Shown here piece by piece: positions 10,101-18,020 of a stretch of DNA of 64,000 bases. Every line of letters starts with the position of its first letter. The first letter of the stretch is position 1. The stretch is taken from NCBI GenBank assembly GCA_017303795.1, contig JAFLBR010000007.1, forward strand, positions 62,001 to 126,000. The letters are read 5' to 3'. The notes beneath the pieces are model-generated. The model had not been told where the DNA came from and did no database searches. It saw only the letters and a list, made by a program, of their open reading frames with translations. The DNA is from Cytophagales bacterium. Its GTDB lineage: Bacteria > Bacteroidota > Bacteroidia > Cytophagales > Cyclobacteriaceae. The translations under genes and the position numbers were made by a program.

Positions 10101-10414
10101 ACTACCTCTCCAAGTTGTGTCACATCGAGGGCTAATCTTGCATCAACAACTGAACGCTCACCAACTGCGATGTCCTGTGTTGCAAATCCGATAAACGAGA
10201 AGGATAACGTTCCGCCACTGGCAGGAATCGATAAACTGTAAGCTCCCGAAGCATCGGTAACTGTTCCATTTGTAGTTCCTTTCAGAACTACGTTTACTCC
10301 GGGCAAAGCGGAACCGTCCTCAGCAGACGTTACTTTACCCGAAACCATTCGCTCTTGCGCCCATGCACTGAGTACAAAAACAAATGAGAAGCATAGTAGT
10401 AAAAACTTCTTCAT
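7172..10414 (-). CDS. SusC/RagA-family TonB-linked outer-membrane receptor (copy 2)
   Basis: This 1080-residue TonB-dependent receptor forms the channel of the second SusC/SusD pair. It has a signal peptide (1-20, ending SAWAQ), carboxypeptidase-regulatory-like domain (about 22-105), plug with NIRGYST and WVVDGVPF around 165-190, and a barrel ending VLKVTF. It is first in a three-gene run with the SusD-like and lipoprotein genes that ends at the hairpin at 3792. The leader and first domain almost match copy 1, while plug and barrel are clearly different, so the two receptors probably take different ligands. Confidence 0.92.
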   Translation of the reverse strand: MKKFLLLCFSFVFVLSAWAQERMVSGKVTSAEDGSALPGVNVVLKGTTNGTVTDASGAYSLSIPASGGTLSFSFIGFATQDIAVGERSVVDARLALDVTQLGEVVVTGQGFAKEKKALGYAVAGVGSEAISARPVNDVGRILMGKIPGVTINPTGGTAGTGSQINIRGYSTITGNTQPLWVVDGVPFSGATNDASGFTTGGTATATSRFLDLDPNSIESINVLKGLAATVLYGDQGRNGVIVVTTKSGSRKKRAAEITFQQTVGLNEIASLPDFQKNYGNGFQQLTNTSQFFSNWGANYREIDSIGHPYQFIGDLTRRDPFLSQTAFKRIPYEHSLNVEDFFRKGITSNTSLSISGGSEKMSVTGTLGYTNEQGYAPGNDLKKINASIGFNAALSDKLSINSSVMFSNTDFATPPLNGATGGGAAFGGVPSLYANFLYSPGNYDLNNTSLFPFQTPVDNQMIWYRSNSDIPNPRWLAAYTLETDVTDRIFNSTSLNYDITDQFSLTYRVGYDYYTQRQNRQFNKGVSPSYQPINLGVLQTQTLSNTIWNHDFIASYNRPLSSAINMSSRVGFNARNDLFQRDGLYSEQQIVFGLMQHSNFQVSSARSGGFGGRVFQRIEESQRYGVYADFQFDYKDFVFFNLAGRNDWVSFLEKGNNSLFYPSASTSVVLTDAIASLKSSTLNFLKLRMGYGTSAGYPFPYNTRTIISSNARGAIDAGGTIYAEHTVNNNLGNPGLKGELVSEFELGFEAKLFKERIGVDFTVYDRGTKDLITNAQIDPATGYTNTLLNLGKLENKGIEIALNGTALKLANGLQWDIIWNFTAVRPMVITLGEGIDQIPLSGFTNLGNFAVPNRPMNIIKGTVIARDPNGNKIVGSDGFHEISPIIGELGNPNPDFLTTLINNVSYKGLFFSIQLDYRRGGKMYGSTPSALLARGVLAPEDVLNRDLAFIAPGVKRVDTDNNGTLDGFAPNDITLTAADYGFNLQFGARNDNAMYDATNIRIREISLGYTLPKNLLSKTPIKNASITLNANNLWFFAWGTPKYVNWDPEVASLGVNSGLGFDYLTGPSMRRYGAVLKVTF

Positions 10415-10720
10415 AGGTTAGGGTTTAGGTTATTAAAGTGTTAAATCTAAGAGATATTATGCACAGAGAAAATACTGGTGATCTTTATTTAATTATTAGA
10501 TAATTTCGACTAACCCACGTTAGCCAAATAAAATTAAGGCTTCATCGATTGCATTAGCAAATTTTCTGTGGAATACAGGTTTTTGAAAATCTAATCCAAA
10601 TATTCTTTTGAAGCAGCCCTAATAATTTTTTAATAAAAAAAAATCTAATAGACTGTAAAAACAAAGAGCCCCTCCAGAATCTGAAGGGGCTCTTTACGAA
10701 TAACCGTCTTTTTTCTAAAA
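10415..10720. other. 306-base intergenic region between SusC copy 2 and rpmA
   Basis: Apart from the rpmA terminator (10663-10695) nothing firm is visible. The SusC promoter must lie here, but no exact TAnnTTTG box was found. The region is very AT-rich, with an A-run near 10635. Confidence 0.5.
10663..10695 (-). terminator. Rho-independent terminator of rplU-rpmA
   Basis: Arms of 11 bases (10663-10673 and 10685-10695) pair perfectly around a GC-rich centre (GAGCCCC), followed on the minus strand by a T-rich tract. It lies 25 bases after the rpmA stop and closes the two-gene ribosomal operon. Confidence 0.85.
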
Positions 10721-10978
10721 TCAGGCTTCTGCCTGAACCGATACAAACGATTTGTTAGCTTTTCCTTTTTTGAAAACCACTACTCCGTTTGTCAATGCAA
10801 ACAGGGTGTGATCTTTACCCAGACCTACGTTACGGCCTGGATTGTGCTTGGTACCGCGCTGACGCACGATGATGTTACCCGCAACCACTTTCTGGCCACC
10901 GTACACCTTAATACCTAACCGCTTACTTTCCGACTCGCGGCCGTTCTTTACTTTACCTTCACCTTTTTTATGTGCCAT
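10721..10978 (-). CDS. rpmA: 50S ribosomal protein L27
   Basis: The 85-residue basic protein belongs to the large ribosomal subunit, near the peptidyl-transferase centre. The N-terminus (MAHKKGEG) is the L27 form without the cleavable extension found in Firmicutes, and the conserved block [24 protein letters not shown] and GKDHTLFAL is intact. It is 35 bases downstream of rplU, the standard pairing, and is followed by a strong terminator. Expected to be transcribed from the rplU promoter at 11352-11381. Confidence 0.97.
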   Translation of the reverse strand: MAHKKGEGKVKNGRESESKRLGIKVYGGQKVVAGNIIVRQRGTKHNPGRNVGLGKDHTLFALTNGVVVFKKGKANKSFVSVQAEA

Positions 10979-11013
10979 TGCTCAATTCAAAATTTAAGAT
11001 TCAACATTTAGAA

Positions 11014-11322
11014 TTAACCGATGCTTTCTATTTGCACCTTGGTAAACTGTTGGCGATGACCATTCTTTACCGCGTAACCTTTTCTACGCTTCTTCTTAAA
11101 GATGATCACTTTGTTTCCTTTTACGTGCTCCAGTATCTTACCTGATACCTTAACACCTTTTACAGTAGGGGCGCCAACTTCTACGCTACCATTATTATCG
11201 AGAAGCAAAACCTTGTCGAACGAAACGTTCGCTCCGGCTTCACCCTCCATTTTAGGAGCATAAATGTATTGGTCTTTAGCCACCTTAAACTGCTTTCCGG
11301 CAATGTCTACAATTGCGTACAT
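11014..11322 (-). CDS. rplU: 50S ribosomal protein L21
   Basis: The 102-residue protein binds 23S rRNA in the large subunit. The start (MYAIVDIAGKQFKV), the central lysine-rich segment (IIFKKKRRKGY) and HRQQFTKVQIESI are L21 hallmarks. It is the first gene of rplU-rpmA and is preceded by an excellent Bacteroidota promoter that leaves a leader of about 25 bases. Confidence 0.97.
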   Translation of the reverse strand: MYAIVDIAGKQFKVAKDQYIYAPKMEGEAGANVSFDKVLLLDNNGSVEVGAPTVKGVKVSGKILEHVKGNKVIIFKKKRRKGYAVKNGHRQQFTKVQIESIG

Positions 11323-11351
11323 TTTTCTGGATGGTTTAAAATTTTGGACTG

Positions 11352-11381
11352 CAAAGATAAGTCAAACAGGCACATAACCAA
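11352..11381 (-). promoter_or_regulatory. Bacteroidota-type promoter of rplU-rpmA
   Basis: On the minus strand TTG (11379-11381) is followed by exactly 19 bases and then TATCTTTG (11352-11359). This matches the known Bacteroidota consensus (TTG near -33 and TAnnTTTG near -7) in both sequence and spacing. It is the best promoter match in the window. Confidence 0.75.
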
Positions 11382-11899
11382 CCCCACCTATTCAGATTTT
11401 GTTAGAAAACTCATTTTTGAAGAAATTCTTGCGGATTTGCCGCTAAAAATCTGAAAATCAGCCGGTGAAAGCGGGAATAATTGCCTCCAAATCGCCCTCC
11501 AGATCAAAAGGTAAAAAAACAATATATGACCCAATTCGTAGCTCCATTTTTTCACCTGCTAATTATGCTGCGCCCACAACTTTTTCGGGCGAAAAAAATC
11601 ATTTAAAAAAAATCAAAAAAATATTCAGTTAAGCGCATGGTTCAGTTATCAGATTTAAGTGAATGAGAATGAATACCTTTTGATAGCAACTGCTTCGCTT
11701 CAACTTATTTCAACCGAGTGTGTGCTGTGTTATGTCCTTTGATATTACTGCATCATTTCAAATCTTTGTTTCCTTACTCTTTTGCGAAACGGCAATCATT
11801 TTGTCCGCTCGACTTCTAAAGAGAAACCAAAAGAATTTTTAGTTAACTGAGAGCTACTGAGTTAACTGCTATGTATAACATTAACGGATAATTTTTTCT
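11382..11899. other. Long intergenic region upstream of nrdB
   Basis: No gene or RNA is recognisable. It holds a short palindrome near 11581-11596 (TTTTTCG around GG), a run of A around 11600-11630, and two AGTTAACTG copies just before nrdB. The nrdB promoter should lie here but is not clear. Confidence 0.45.
11841..11868 (+). promoter_or_regulatory. Paired AGTTAACTG sites upstream of nrdB (possible operator)
   Basis: AGTTAACTG occurs at 11841-11849 and again at 11860-11868, a 19-base period or roughly two helical turns. Each copy contains the palindrome AGTTAACT. The pair ends 31 bases before the nrdB start, a position suited to an operator. They do not resemble the NrdR box. Function is inferred from arrangement only. 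Confidence 0.35.
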
Positions 11900-12886
11900 A
11901 TGAGCGCTAACCTGCCCGAACCAATCCTGAAAGAAAACAAAGATCGCTTTGTGCTCTTCCCTATCGTTCACCACGACATCTGGAAATTTTATAAACAGGC
12001 CGAGGCCAGTTTCTGGACGGCCGAAGAAATAGACCTGAGCCAGGATATGAAAGATTGGCTTAGCCTCAATGATGGTGAACGACACTTTATTACGCACGTG
12101 TTGGCATTTTTTGCTGCCAGTGATGGTATTGTAAACGAAAACCTGGCCGAACACTTTGTGGGCGAAGTTCAGTACACCGAAGCCAAGTTCTTTTATGGCT
12201 TCCAGATCACCATCGAAAACATTCACTCTGAAACTTATTCTTTGCTGATTGACACTTACGTGAAAGATCCGAAAGAGAAAGACAAACTCTTCCACGCCAT
12301 TGATACCATGGATTGTGTGAAGAAAAAAGCGGACTGGGCTTTGAAGTGGATTTCGCAAGGAAATTTTCAGGAGCGCCTGATTGCCTTTGCTGCGGTTGAA
12401 GGAATTTTCTTTTCTGGATCGTTCTGCTCTATCTTCTGGTTGAAGAAACGCGGGTTAATGCCTGGCCTTACTTTTTCTAACGAACTTATCTCGCGCGATG
12501 AAGGTTTGCATTGCGACTTTGCTTGTCATATCTACACGCAACACGTAGTTAATAAATTACCGGAACAACGCATTATCGACATTATTAAAGATGCTGTTGA
12601 AATCGAAAAAGAATTTGTTACCGATGCGCTGCCCGTTAACCTGATTGGTATGAATGCAGCCCAGATGCGTCAGTACATTGAGTTTGTGGCCGATCGTTTA
12701 CTGAACGAATTAATCGGTAAGAAGATTTACGGAGCTACCAACCCGTTTGACTTTATGGATATGATTTCGTTGCGCGGAAAAACTAACTTCTTCGAAAAGC
12801 GTGTGGCCGAATATCAGAAAGCCGGAGTAATGAACAGCATGGAAAAAGATTCCGCTCCGAAGTTTTCACTAAACGAAGATTTTTAA
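11900..12886 (+). CDS. nrdB: Class Ia ribonucleoside-diphosphate reductase, small (beta) subunit
   Basis: NrdB houses the di-iron centre and stable tyrosyl radical that starts ribonucleotide reduction by NrdA. Of 328 residues, the ligands can be read: Asp45 (FWTAEEID), Glu106 and His109 with the radical Tyr113 (IENIHSETY), Glu167 (AAVEGIFF), Glu201 and His204 (RDEGLHCDF). The [10 protein letters not shown] wording is closer to eukaryotic R2 than to E. coli NrdB, as expected in Bacteroidota. It precedes nrdA by 53 bases and is the first gene of the pair. Confidence 0.96.
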   Translation: MSANLPEPILKENKDRFVLFPIVHHDIWKFYKQAEASFWTAEEIDLSQDMKDWLSLNDGERHFITHVLAFFAASDGIVNENLAEHFVGEVQYTEAKFFYGFQITIENIHSETYSLLIDTYVKDPKEKDKLFHAIDTMDCVKKKADWALKWISQGNFQERLIAFAAVEGIFFSGSFCSIFWLKKRGLMPGLTFSNELISRDEGLHCDFACHIYTQHVVNKLPEQRIIDIIKDAVEIEKEFVTDALPVNLIGMNAAQMRQYIEFVADRLLNELIGKKIYGATNPFDFMDMISLRGKTNFFEKRVAEYQKAGVMNSMEKDSAPKFSLNEDF

Positions 12887-12939
12887 TACATTCGATCACA
12901 TTTTTTAAACTTTCTTTTTACCAACACAACCCTATTATA

Positions 12940-15420
12940 ATGCTCGTACTAAAACGTGACGGACACCGGGAGTCCGTAAAGTTTGATAAAATCACGGCCC
13001 GCATTGAAAAACTCTGCTACGGTTTAGATCCCAATTTTGTCAACCCAGTAGAGGTGGCCATGAAAGTGATTAATGGCTTGTATGATGGCGTTTCAACTCA
13101 GGAACTGGACAATCTGGCCGCAGAAATTGCTGCTACCATGACCACGCGCCATCCTGACTTTGCCAAGTTAGCGGCACGTATTGCCGTTTCTAACCTGCAC
13201 AAGGTTACCAGTAAGTCTTTCTCAAACACCATGAAAAGACTTTACACGTACGTGGATCCGAAAACCGGACAAAATGCTCCGCTTATCTCCAAAGAAACCT
13301 GGCGTGTGATTAAAGAGAACGCTGCCGAATTAGATGCAGCCATTCTTTACGATCGCGATTTCAGTTACGATTTCTTCGGATTTAAAACACTGGAGCGTTC
13401 GTACCTGATGAAGGTAGATGGTAAAGTGGTAGAACGCCCGCAACATTTGTTAATGCGTGTGGCAGTCGGCATTCATGGCGAAGATATTCCTGCGGCCATC
13501 GAAACCTACAACTTGCTTTCAGAGAAATGGTTTACACATGCTACACCTACGTTGTTTAACGCAGGCACACCTAAGCCACAACTTTCATCATGCTTCCTCC
13601 TTACTATGAAGGACGACAGCATTGATGGAATTTATGATACTCTAAAACAAACCGCCAAGATTTCACAATCGGCTGGTGGTATTGGTCTTAGCATTCACAA
13701 CGTGCGTGCAAAAGGCTCATACATTAAAGGAACTGGCGGCACATCAAATGGTATTGTGCCGATGTTGCGCAATTTCGATATGACAGCCCGCTATGTTGAT
13801 CAGGGTGGTGGCAAGCGCAAAGGCAGCTTCGCTATTTACCTTGAACCCTGGCATGCCGATGTGTTCGATTTTCTTGAACTGAAGAAAAATCACGGTAAGG
13901 AAGAAATGCGTGCCCGCGATTTGTTCTACGCCATGTGGATTCCTGATCTGTTCATGAAACGGATTGAGAACAACGAAATGTGGTCGCTCTTCTGCCCGAA
14001 CGAAGCACCGGGCATGGCCGATTGTTATGGCGAAGAGTTTGAACGCCTTTATGAAAAATACGAGAAAGAAGGTAAAGCCCGCAGACAAGTAAAAGCACAA
14101 GACCTTTGGTTCGAAATTCTGGAAGCCCAGATTGAAACCGGAACGCCTTACATGCTTTACAAAGATGCGGCTAACCGTAAATCAAATCAGAAGCATCTAG
14201 GCACTATCAAGTCGAGCAACCTGTGTACTGAAATTATTGAGTACACTTCACCCGATGAAGTAGCTGTTTGTAACCTGGCTTCTATTGCGTTGCCTAAGTT
14301 TGTAACCGAAGATGGTAAGTTCGATCATCAGAAGTTGTATGAAATCACGAAAGTGGTAACACGCAACCTCAACAAAGTGATTGATGTAAATTATTATCCG
14401 GTAATTGAAGCGCGTAACTCTAACATGCGCCACCGCCCTATTGGTATTGGTGTGCAAGGTTTAGCCGATGCGTTTATTCTGTTGCGCATGCCATTCGACT
14501 CGGAAGAAGCACGCGGTTTGAATAAAGACATTCACGAAACCATCTACTTCGCAGCTATGGAGGCTTCTATGGAGCTTTCGAAGTTGAATGGGCCTTACGA
14601 AACCTTTAAGGGTTCGCCTGTATCGAAAGGAATTTTTCAATTTGATATGTGGGGTGTAACACCTGATTCCGGTCGTTGGGATTGGGAAAACCTGAAGAAA
14701 GAAGTAAAACAAAATGGAGTGCGTAACTCGTTGTTGCTGGCACCTATGCCTACGGCTTCTACTTCACAAATTCTGGGTAACAACGAATGTTTTGAACCTT
14801 ATACTTCAAATATTTATACCCGCAGAACTTTATCGGGAGAGTTTATTATTGCCAACAAGCATTTAATGAAAGACCTGATTGGTTTAGGCTTGTGGAATGA
14901 AAACATGCGCCAGAAGTTGATTGCCACCAATGGTTCGGTACAACCTATTGCCGAGGTTCCGCAAAACATTAAGGACATCTACAAAACCGTTTGGGAGATT
15001 TCGCAAAAGGCGATTATTGATATGAGTGCCGACCGCGGAGCTTATATCTGCCAAAGCCAGAGTCTGAACATTCACTTAACCGATCCAAACTTTGGTAAAC
15101 TTACTTCTATGCACTTCTATGCGTGGAAGAAAGGTTTGAAAACCGGTATGTATTACCTGCGCTCTACCGCTGCTGCGGATGCGATTAAGTTTACGCTTGA
15201 CAAAACTGCTATGCAACAGCCTACAGCACATGCACAAGCTGCTACGCTGGCAGCAGCAAACGCGGTAACGGAGCCCGTGGTTAATTATGTAACAACTAAA
15301 ACCCAGCAGACAATTGCATACAATGAGCCAGAAATAAAACTTTCTGACATTGAACAGAAGCGTGCCGATATGGCTTGCTCACTGGATAACCCAGAAGCGT
15401 GTGAAGCGTGTGGCAGTTAA
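12940..15420 (+). CDS. nrdA: Class Ia ribonucleoside-diphosphate reductase, large (alpha) subunit
   Basis: The 826-residue catalytic subunit reduces NDPs to dNDPs with NrdB. An N-terminal ATP-cone (about 1-90, starting VLKRDGHRE) gives allosteric activity control. The first redox Cys is in SSCFLLTM (near 217), the active-site NLCTEI motif is near 426, and [13 protein letters not shown] lies near 603. The C-terminal tail ends CEACGS, the Cys pair that exchanges electrons with thioredoxin or glutaredoxin. Residues about 750-800 form a low-complexity, Ala-rich linker to that tail. A strong terminator follows. Confidence 0.96.
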   Translation: MLVLKRDGHRESVKFDKITARIEKLCYGLDPNFVNPVEVAMKVINGLYDGVSTQELDNLAAEIAATMTTRHPDFAKLAARIAVSNLHKVTSKSFSNTMKRLYTYVDPKTGQNAPLISKETWRVIKENAAELDAAILYDRDFSYDFFGFKTLERSYLMKVDGKVVERPQHLLMRVAVGIHGEDIPAAIETYNLLSEKWFTHATPTLFNAGTPKPQLSSCFLLTMKDDSIDGIYDTLKQTAKISQSAGGIGLSIHNVRAKGSYIKGTGGTSNGIVPMLRNFDMTARYVDQGGGKRKGSFAIYLEPWHADVFDFLELKKNHGKEEMRARDLFYAMWIPDLFMKRIENNEMWSLFCPNEAPGMADCYGEEFERLYEKYEKEGKARRQVKAQDLWFEILEAQIETGTPYMLYKDAANRKSNQKHLGTIKSSNLCTEIIEYTSPDEVAVCNLASIALPKFVTEDGKFDHQKLYEITKVVTRNLNKVIDVNYYPVIEARNSNMRHRPIGIGVQGLADAFILLRMPFDSEEARGLNKDIHETIYFAAMEASMELSKLNGPYETFKGSPVSKGIFQFDMWGVTPDSGRWDWENLKKEVKQNGVRNSLLLAPMPTASTSQILGNNECFEPYTSNIYTRRTLSGEFIIANKHLMKDLIGLGLWNENMRQKLIATNGSVQPIAEVPQNIKDIYKTVWEISQKAIIDMSADRGAYICQSQSLNIHLTDPNFGKLTSMHFYAWKKGLKTGMYYLRSTAAADAIKFTLDKTAMQQPTAHAQAATLAAANAVTEPVVNYVTTKTQQTIAYNEPEIKLSDIEQKRADMACSLDNPEACEACGS

Positions 15421-15439
15421 CTATTGAGAAATTAAAAAC

Positions 15440-15470
15440 AAAAAGGCTGTCTAAAATGACAGCCTTTTTT
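15440..15470 (+). terminator. Rho-independent terminator after nrdA
   Basis: Arms AAAAAGGCTGTC (15440-15451) and GACAGCCTTTTT (15458-15469) pair perfectly over a 6-base loop and end in a T-run. It lies 19 bases after the nrdA stop and 20 bases before the next start, so it should isolate the OLD-like gene from nrd transcription. Confidence 0.9.
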
Positions 15471-15489
15471 AATTAAACTATTTCAAAAA

Positions 15490-16995
15490 ATGAAAATATC
15501 TGAATTAAGAATTAGCCGTTACAGGTGTTTTCATGAAATAACACTACCTTTTTCTCCAACGATAAACGTACTTGCGGGGTCTAACAACAGCGGAAAGTCT
15601 AGCATTTTGAAATGCTTGCTTGAACTTCAAGAGCCATCAATATCAAGAGATGATATTCGTAAAAATGAAGACCAGTTATACTTTGCTATTGATTTTGGCT
15701 CAGGATGGTTGAGTAATCGAGATGGTACTCAATTCCCTAATTGCAAAACCTATGAGTTTTTGTTAGACCATAAACAAGCTCGGAAATCATTACGTGATAA
15801 TAATGGAACCCTGAGAGAATTTAGTCAACACTCCAACATTGAACCAAATAATATCATATATCCATTCCTGTCAAAACGCAAAACAAATGCTTTTGAACAA
15901 ACTATTAATCAAGCAAACACAACAACTGTTAAGAGTGATCTTTCTTTGTTGTACGCCAAAATAGACAGGTTAGCGAGTAGTGGTCACAGTAAGCACGAAA
16001 TCTACAAAGAAGCGTGTCAGCAAGTTTTGGGTTTCAATGTTTATTGTCAAGCATCTGGTAATGGTAAAAGGGCAGGGTTCTCTGTTAATGATGTTGACTT
16101 CATTTCGATAGAATCAATGGGTGAGGGTGTGAGCAGTCTGTTGGGAATTATTGTAAATCTTTGTGTAGCTACAAAAAAAATATTCATAATTGAAGAATTA
16201 GAAAATGATATTCACCCGAGAGCCTTAAAAGCCCTTCTGCATCTAATTCTAGATAGCTCAGCTACAAATCAATTCTTCATATCAACACATTCCAACATCG
16301 TTGTTAGAATGTTAGGAGCCGCTTCTGATACTAAAATATTTGGAATAAGTAGTCAAATTAAGAATTCAATACCCACATCTATTGTCACGGAGTTTGTCGA
16401 TCCAGAAAAACGTAGAGAGTTACTTGATGATTTGGGATATGATTTAAGTGATTTTGGTTTGTGGAAAGGGTGGCTAATCTTGGAAGAGTCCTCAGCTGAA
16501 ACAATAATAAATTCATTTTTGATTCCATGGTTTGCCCCAGGCCTTATAGGGAGATTGAGGACTATATCCTCAGGAGGATACCATCGTGCAAAAAATAAAT
16601 TTGATAAACTACATGACCATTTTTTGTTTCTCCACCTTACTCCGGTTTACAAAAATAAGGCGTGGGTTATCCTCGATGGGGGAGAATCTGAGGGTGCAGA
16701 AATTCTTAAACTAAAGAGAATATATGTTGAAAAGCATAAATGGAATGAGGAGCATTTTCTTCAACTCTCTAAACATGATTTTGAAGACTTCTACCCATTA
16801 ATATTTCAGGAAAAGGTCGCAACAATTAAATCTCTTTCCGACAAAGAGAAGCAAGTACAGAAAACACAACTTCTAATTGAACTCTCAAGTTGGGTTCAAG
16901 TTAATTTAGATGCAGCAAAAGATGAGTTTTCTTCATCTTTTGCTGAGATTATTTCAATACTTAAAAAAATTGAGACTTCAGTTAGGCTAAACTAA
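15490..16995 (+). CDS. OLD-family ATPase with C-terminal Toprim-like nuclease domain
   Basis: The 501-residue protein joins an ABC/SMC-like ATPase to a Toprim-like domain. Seen: Walker A GSNNSGKS (30-37), a signature-like segment SMGEGVSS (209-216), Walker B IFIIEE (231-236), an H-loop THSN (266-269), then LILEESSAE (329-337) and VILDGGESEG (393-402), the places where Toprim nucleases carry Glu and an Asp-x-Asp pair, and HDFEDFYP (429-436). The second motif reads Asp396...Glu399 rather than DxD. Class 1 OLD nucleases are known in phage exclusion. No UvrD-like GajB partner or reverse transcriptase lies beside it. Codon use is more AT-rich than the nrd genes, suggesting acquisition. Confidence 0.75.
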   Translation: MKISELRISRYRCFHEITLPFSPTINVLAGSNNSGKSSILKCLLELQEPSISRDDIRKNEDQLYFAIDFGSGWLSNRDGTQFPNCKTYEFLLDHKQARKSLRDNNGTLREFSQHSNIEPNNIIYPFLSKRKTNAFEQTINQANTTTVKSDLSLLYAKIDRLASSGHSKHEIYKEACQQVLGFNVYCQASGNGKRAGFSVNDVDFISIESMGEGVSSLLGIIVNLCVATKKIFIIEELENDIHPRALKALLHLILDSSATNQFFISTHSNIVVRMLGAASDTKIFGISSQIKNSIPTSIVTEFVDPEKRRELLDDLGYDLSDFGLWKGWLILEESSAETIINSFLIPWFAPGLIGRLRTISSGGYHRAKNKFDKLHDHFLFLHLTPVYKNKAWVILDGGESEGAEILKLKRIYVEKHKWNEEHFLQLSKHDFEDFYPLIFQEKVATIKSLSDKEKQVQKTQLLIELSSWVQVNLDAAKDEFSSSFAEIISILKKIETSVRLN

Positions 16996-17345
16996 AACGG
17001 CAAGTCATCACTTCCTCCACTCTCCGGTATAAAATCATCCGATGGTGGTGGCGCTTCGTTACCTCCTCCGCTGCCCGAACGGGTAATTTTCCACACGCGG
17101 GCTTCGGTGTACCAGCGGTTGTTGTACTCGCGGCTTTCCAGGTTAATAGATGCGGTTATTTTTTCTCCGATGGTAACGCGGTTCTCATCTACCTTTTCGC
17201 CCCACAGCGACAAGCATACTTTTTTGGGATACTGCCCAGGTGTTTCTAAAATAAACTCCTGTTTCTTCCAGGCGTTTCCGGTTTTTCCTTGTCCGCTTTG
17301 TGGTGGTAAAAGAGCCACCACTACTCCACTAATATCCATTGCCAT
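16992..17345 (-). CDS. DUF3127 protein, OB-fold-like, with SSB-like acidic tail
   Basis: This 117-residue Bacteroidota family protein has an unassigned role. Residues 1-90 look like a small beta-barrel (DISGVVVALLP, KKQEFILETPG, VCLSLWGEK, ITASINLESREYNNRWYTEARVWKI is split here as separate strands). The tail is Gly/Pro/Asp-rich and ends DDLPF, nearly the same as the DDIPF tip by which bacterial SSB recruits repair proteins. That suggests single-strand DNA binding or competition for SSB partners, which is inference. It converges on the OLD-like gene with a 4-base overlap of the stops. Start could be Met1 or Met3. Confidence 0.75.
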   Translation of the reverse strand: MAMDISGVVVALLPPQSGQGKTGNAWKKQEFILETPGQYPKKVCLSLWGEKVDENRVTIGEKITASINLESREYNNRWYTEARVWKITRSGSGGGNEAPPPSDDFIPESGGSDDLPF

Positions 17346-17402
17346 TATGCTAGTAGTTTTAAGTTAAAATTCAGTTCTATAGTAAACAAATTGAATTAAA
17401 GA

Positions 17403-17984
17403 TTACAAAAGTTTTGATAATTCGAGTACAAAGCCGGGAAGCACTGTTTCTCCATTCAGTTTCGCATTGAAACTGTCAACTGTGGTAACTGAACCGTCAG
17501 GTTTGCAGATGTACGCTTTCTTTTCGACCGGATCAATAAGCCACGCAAGGCGGCATCCGTTTTTAATCCAGTCATCCATTTTAGCTTTTAGTTGCTTTAA
17601 CGAATCAGATTCTGAACGCACTTCAATAATAAAATCGGGTGCGAGCGGAGCAAATTTTTTCTGTTGGTCTTCTGTCAGGCTTTCCCAACGGTTTTTTGCA
17701 ACAAAGGCTACATCAGGAGCCAGAACCGAATTATCTGGAAGTCTGAATCCCGCAGACGAATCAAAAATGTATCCAGTGTACTCATTTTTATCATGCCACC
17801 GTACAAACGCACTGTAAATTTTAAAATGGATATTGCCTGTTAAACTTCCTGAAGGTGACATAATAACAAGTTGGCCTTTGCTGTTTCGTTCGATACGCAA
17901 CGGGTCGTTCGTAGCACAGAATTCAAAAAATTCATCATCACTGAATTGCGTATCGGACGGGAATTTCAAAATGAAGCTTTCCAT
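17403..17984 (-). CDS. Uma2-family (DUF820) putative endonuclease
   Basis: The 193-residue protein shows the Uma2/DUF820 layout, a PD-(D/E)XK nuclease fold: GQLVIMSPSG near 37, a pair of strands to YIFDSSAGFRLPD, the acidic APDVAF (about 90) and IIEVRSESD (about 120), then LAWLIDP near 147. These supply the Asp and Glu-x-x of the fold. Uma2 proteins are very common in cyanobacteria and some Bacteroidota, often in many copies, and their target is unknown. It is a single gene, co-directional with acs downstream of it in the window but separated by 36 bases. Confidence 0.85.
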   Translation of the reverse strand: MESFILKFPSDTQFSDDEFFEFCATNDPLRIERNSKGQLVIMSPSGSLTGNIHFKIYSAFVRWHDKNEYTGYIFDSSAGFRLPDNSVLAPDVAFVAKNRWESLTEDQQKKFAPLAPDFIIEVRSESDSLKQLKAKMDDWIKNGCRLAWLIDPVEKKAYICKPDGSVTTVDSFNAKLNGETVLPGFVLELSKLL

Positions 17985-18020
17985 ATTTCAAAAATAACTA
18001 AAATCGGGTAGAAATGATTT

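Noticed and set aside
11323-11899. Possible riboswitch or attenuator before nrdB
   Set aside because: No recognisable cobalamin or other riboswitch pattern and no strong hairpin; only AT runs and the AGTTAACTG pair.
11843-12358. 171-codon minus-strand frame opposite nrdB
   Set aside because: Antisense to an intact, motif-complete nrdB; composition is that of a shadow frame.
15490-18000. A Gabija-like or Uma2-containing multi-gene defence system
   Set aside because: The OLD-like gene has no UvrD-like GajB neighbour, faces the opposite way from the DUF3127 and Uma2 genes, and is insulated by a terminator.
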